Below are positions 5,298-6,889 of a stretch of 6,889 nucleotides of DNA, piece by piece. Numbering within the stretch: position 1 is the stretch's first letter; each line of letters opens with the position of its first letter. The position numbers and the translations under genes are program-made. The notes beneath the pieces were generated by a model that searched no databases, had not been told where the DNA came from, and worked only from the letters and a program-made list of their open reading frames with translations. The stretch comes from Alphaproteobacteria bacterium (GTDB taxonomy: Bacteria; Pseudomonadota; Alphaproteobacteria; Rhizobiales; Devosiaceae). The DNA is taken from contig JAHJOS010000428.1 in NCBI GenBank assembly GCA_018820005.1, positions 1-6,889 on the forward strand. Reading direction: 5' to 3'.

Positions 5298-5382
5298 TTG
5301 TTTGGCGGTGGAGCGCCCGCATCGACAGGGACGGGCGATCCGTGCATGGTTTGCGCAGCTGACCAAGGAGTCGCCTGCACTG

Positions 5383-5844
5383 ATGATGCGCGAATTTCTC
5401 AAGAACTGGAGCCCGACGGTCGATACGATCGCGGGCGTGCGTCAGGCTGGTGCCTTGCCCTATTCGATCGTGGATGGCCGGATAGTCTTTCTGCTGATTA
5501 CCTCACGGCGTACCGGGCGCTGGATCTTCCCCAAGGGGGCCATTGAGCCCGACATGACGGCGCCTGAAAGCGCGGCGCTTGAGGCGCTCGAGGAGGCTGG
5601 CGTGACCGGGCAGATTGATCCCGCGCCCATCGGCAGCTATCGCACCGGCACGGGCCTTAATGGTTCGGCACTGGTGGATGTCGATCTCTATCCGCTGCTG
5701 GTGGAAAGCCAGCTCGACGTCTGGAAGGAAATGGGCCAGCGCCTGCGCCACTGGGCGGTTTTGCCCGAGGCACGGCGGCTGCTGGCCGATCCGGCGCTGG
5801 GCAAGCTGGTCGTGTCGTTGCACAACCGGATCGTGCCAGCCTAG
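5383..5844 (+). CDS. NUDIX hydrolase, diphosphoinositol/diadenosine polyphosphatase-like
   Basis: A 153-residue cytoplasmic NUDIX-fold hydrolase that should cleave a nucleoside-diphosphate-linked or polyphosphate compound. The region RRTGRWIFPKG (42-52) leads into the NUDIX box (52-74): G52, then E67, E70, E71 and G73 keep the metal-binding LEALEEAG core, but box position 7 is Met58 (consensus Glu) and position 15 is Leu66 (consensus Arg). TGRWxxPKG and the later W114-KEM plus RLRHW (120-124) resemble the DIPP/Ap4A-type subgroup with similar box departures, so activity is plausible; the substrate is unknown. ATG 5383 is chosen, with ATG 5386 as alternative; AAGGAG (5365-5370) is 12 bases upstream, rather far. 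The gene follows the cspA terminator. Its TAG stop lies in the first four bases of the 108-bp repeat. Confidence 0.88.
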   Translation: MMREFLKNWSPTVDTIAGVRQAGALPYSIVDGRIVFLLITSRRTGRWIFPKGAIEPDMTAPESAALEALEEAGVTGQIDPAPIGSYRTGTGLNGSALVDVDLYPLLVESQLDVWKEMGQRLRHWAVLPEARRLLADPALGKLVVSLHNRIVPA

Positions 5845-5948
5845 AGCGCTTCCAGCAAAAGTAGACACCGGTTTTGCGGTTCGGCAACCTGACCAAACAA
5901 GACACTGGAGTGATGTCGCCGATTCAAAGAAGCGGTGAAATGCTCTAG
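5841..5948. repeat. 108-bp palindromic intergenic element, RIME-like
   Basis: The stretch starts with CTAGAGC (5841-5847) and ends with GCTCTAG (5942-5948), exact inverted termini; the match continues imperfectly inward for about five more bases. Inside are GCAAAA...TTTTGC (5855-5860 and 5872-5877) with ACCGGT between, and a short hairpin at 5919-5935 (six of seven pairs, AAA loop). Length, two internal palindromes and intergenic position fit the Rhizobium-specific intergenic mosaic elements and similar Hyphomicrobiales repeats as I remember them. No ORF is present, so any mobility would need outside enzymes. Both flanking genes end inside its terminal CTAG. Only one full copy is in this window. 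Confidence 0.7.
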
Positions 5949-6889
5949 CGTACCAGCAGTCCCAGCACCGCAAACAACGCTGCCGACAGGGCAGCCGATG
6001 CGGGCACCGTGATCACCCAGGCTGCCGCGATGCCCAGCACGTGCTGACGCCGCACCAGCAGGCGCCGCTCACGCTTGCGCTCCATGGACAATGCCGCCTC
6101 GGGCGTGGCGTTGAGCATGGCTGGGTCGAGATATTTGGCGTGGATCGGCACCGAGGTCTGCTTGAGATCGCGCTGGGAATGAAATTCGCGCAGAAAGCCG
6201 ACACCGAAAATGGCCCCAACCGCGATATGGGTCGATGACACGGGTAGGCCCATGGCCGATGCGGCCAACACGGTTACGGCCGCAGACAGCGCCACGCAAA
6301 ACGCCCGCACTTCATTGAGCTTGGTGATCTGCTCGCCCACGGTGCGGATCAGGCGGGGGCCGAACAGCGCCAGCCCCAGCGAAATGCCGACGCCGCCGAT
6401 CAGCAGCACCCATAGCGGCAGGGCGATGCCGGCCGCCTCCATATGGCCGGTCTGGACCGTCAGCACGATGGCGGCAAAGGGGCCGATGGCATTGGCGACG
6501 TCATTGGCGCCATGGGCAAACGAGAGCAGCGCCGCCGCCACGATCAGGGGCAGGCGGAACAGCTTGGCAATATGCTTCTTGCGGTTCTCGATATGCATGG
6601 ATTGGAACCGCACCATGGGCATGGCGACGATCCAGCCGACGATGGTCATGGCGATGCCAAGGCTGACCACGGTGGGCAGAGTGGGCTTCCACACCCGGCT
6701 CAGACCCTTGGTGGCCAGATACATGGTGAAGACGCCCGTCATCAGCGCCACGAAAACCGGTACCCAGCGGCGCGCCGCCGAGATCTTGTCGACGCGGGTG
6801 GTGATGGTGTGGCGGATGATGTCGAGCAGGATAGCCGCGAAGATGCCGCCCAGTACCGGCGAAATTACCCAGCTGGCGGCGATGGTGCC
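5945..6889 (-). CDS. pit: PiT family inorganic phosphate permease (C-terminal part, runs off window)
   Basis: Inner-membrane low-affinity phosphate (metal-phosphate) transporter driven by a cation gradient. The frame is open from the last base of the window to TAG 5947-5945, giving 314 residues; the N-terminal part lies beyond the edge, so no start is visible (the GTG at 6751 is internal). Visible PiT marks: AASWVISPVLGG near the beginning of the fragment (5-16); the second PiT signature GANDVANAIGPFAAI (127-141); GLPVSSTHIAVGAIFGVGF (214-232); and a last helix with AAWVITVPASAALSA (288-302). A basic cytoplasmic stretch (ERKRERRLLVRRQ) precedes the last helices. Transport is convergent to the NUDIX gene and the stop lies in the right end of the 108-bp repeat. 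No PhoU-type partner gene is visible downstream; it could lie upstream, outside the window. Confidence 0.95.
   Translation of the reverse strand, partial: GTIAASWVISPVLGGIFAAILLDIIRHTITTRVDKISAARRWVPVFVALMTGVFTMYLATKGLSRVWKPTLPTVVSLGIAMTIVGWIVAMPMVRFQSMHIENRKKHIAKLFRLPLIVAAALLSFAHGANDVANAIGPFAAIVLTVQTGHMEAAGIALPLWVLLIGGVGISLGLALFGPRLIRTVGEQITKLNEVRAFCVALSAAVTVLAASAMGLPVSSTHIAVGAIFGVGFLREFHSQRDLKQTSVPIHAKYLDPAMLNATPEAALSMERKRERRLLVRRQHVLGIAAAWVITVPASAALSAALFAVLGLLVR

Noticed and set aside
5260..5382. Upstream extension of the NUDIX frame
   Set aside because: It contains the cspA terminator hairpin and T-run, so the codons there are unlikely to be translated; ATG 5383 gives a normal-length protein.
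5503..5973. 156-residue - strand ORF opposite the NUDIX gene
   Set aside because: It starts beyond the 108-bp repeat inside the PiT gene end and crosses the repeat; the NUDIX box is on the + strand.
1..6889. Transposase, phage, toxin-antitoxin, CRISPR, tRNA or rRNA features
   Set aside because: No such proteins, repeat-spacer series or RNA-gene structures were seen; apart from the RIME-like repeat the window looks like stable core chromosome.

Overview
The window is GC-rich and densely packed, and reads as ordinary chromosome of an alphaproteobacterium, most likely Hyphomicrobiales (Devosia-like). The reasons are protein-level resemblance (SerB, MiaA, DUF423, a two-RNP-motif CspA with FFN in place of WFN, a PiT permease), the serB/miaA back-to-back pair, and a 108-bp intergenic repeat that resembles the palindromic RIME-type elements of rhizobia. 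The organism assignment is inference from remembered family features; no search was run.

Layout: (1) 1-63 is the Pro/Ala-rich C-terminal tail of a + strand gene, followed by a strong hairpin terminator (89-119). (2) On the - strand, serB (730-1602) and a RimJ/RimL-type GNAT acetyltransferase (191-733) share an ATGA stop/start overlap and form a two-gene operon. (3) miaA (1627-2505, +) diverges from serB with only 24 bp between start codons; its start is set by a strong Shine-Dalgarno before a GTG. (4) A MATE-family efflux protein (2502-3917, -) converges on miaA, the two stop codons sharing one CTAG. (5) A DUF423 membrane protein (4011-4394, +) diverges from the MATE gene across a 93-bp gap holding a 16-bp perfect palindrome, and a small glycine-zipper lipoprotein (4463-4735, +) follows it, closed by a hairpin terminator. 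(6) A cold-shock protein gene (5027-5242, +) sits alone behind a candidate promoter and a structured leader of about 150 nt, with its own terminator. (7) A NUDIX hydrolase (5383-5844, +) and the C-terminal 314 residues of a PiT phosphate permease (5945 to window end, -) converge on the 108-bp repeat, whose two CTAG ends supply both stop codons.

The genes are mostly unrelated housekeeping functions (serine synthesis, tRNA modification, drug/metabolite efflux, cold-shock RNA chaperone, nucleotide clean-up, phosphate uptake); no shared pathway is evident apart from the serB-GNAT operon arrangement. I do not see a new defence, mobile or biosynthetic system here. The points most worth a second look are structural: the repeat that ends two genes, the concentration of CTAG at gene ends, the tight divergent and convergent gene junctions, and the leader of the cold-shock gene.
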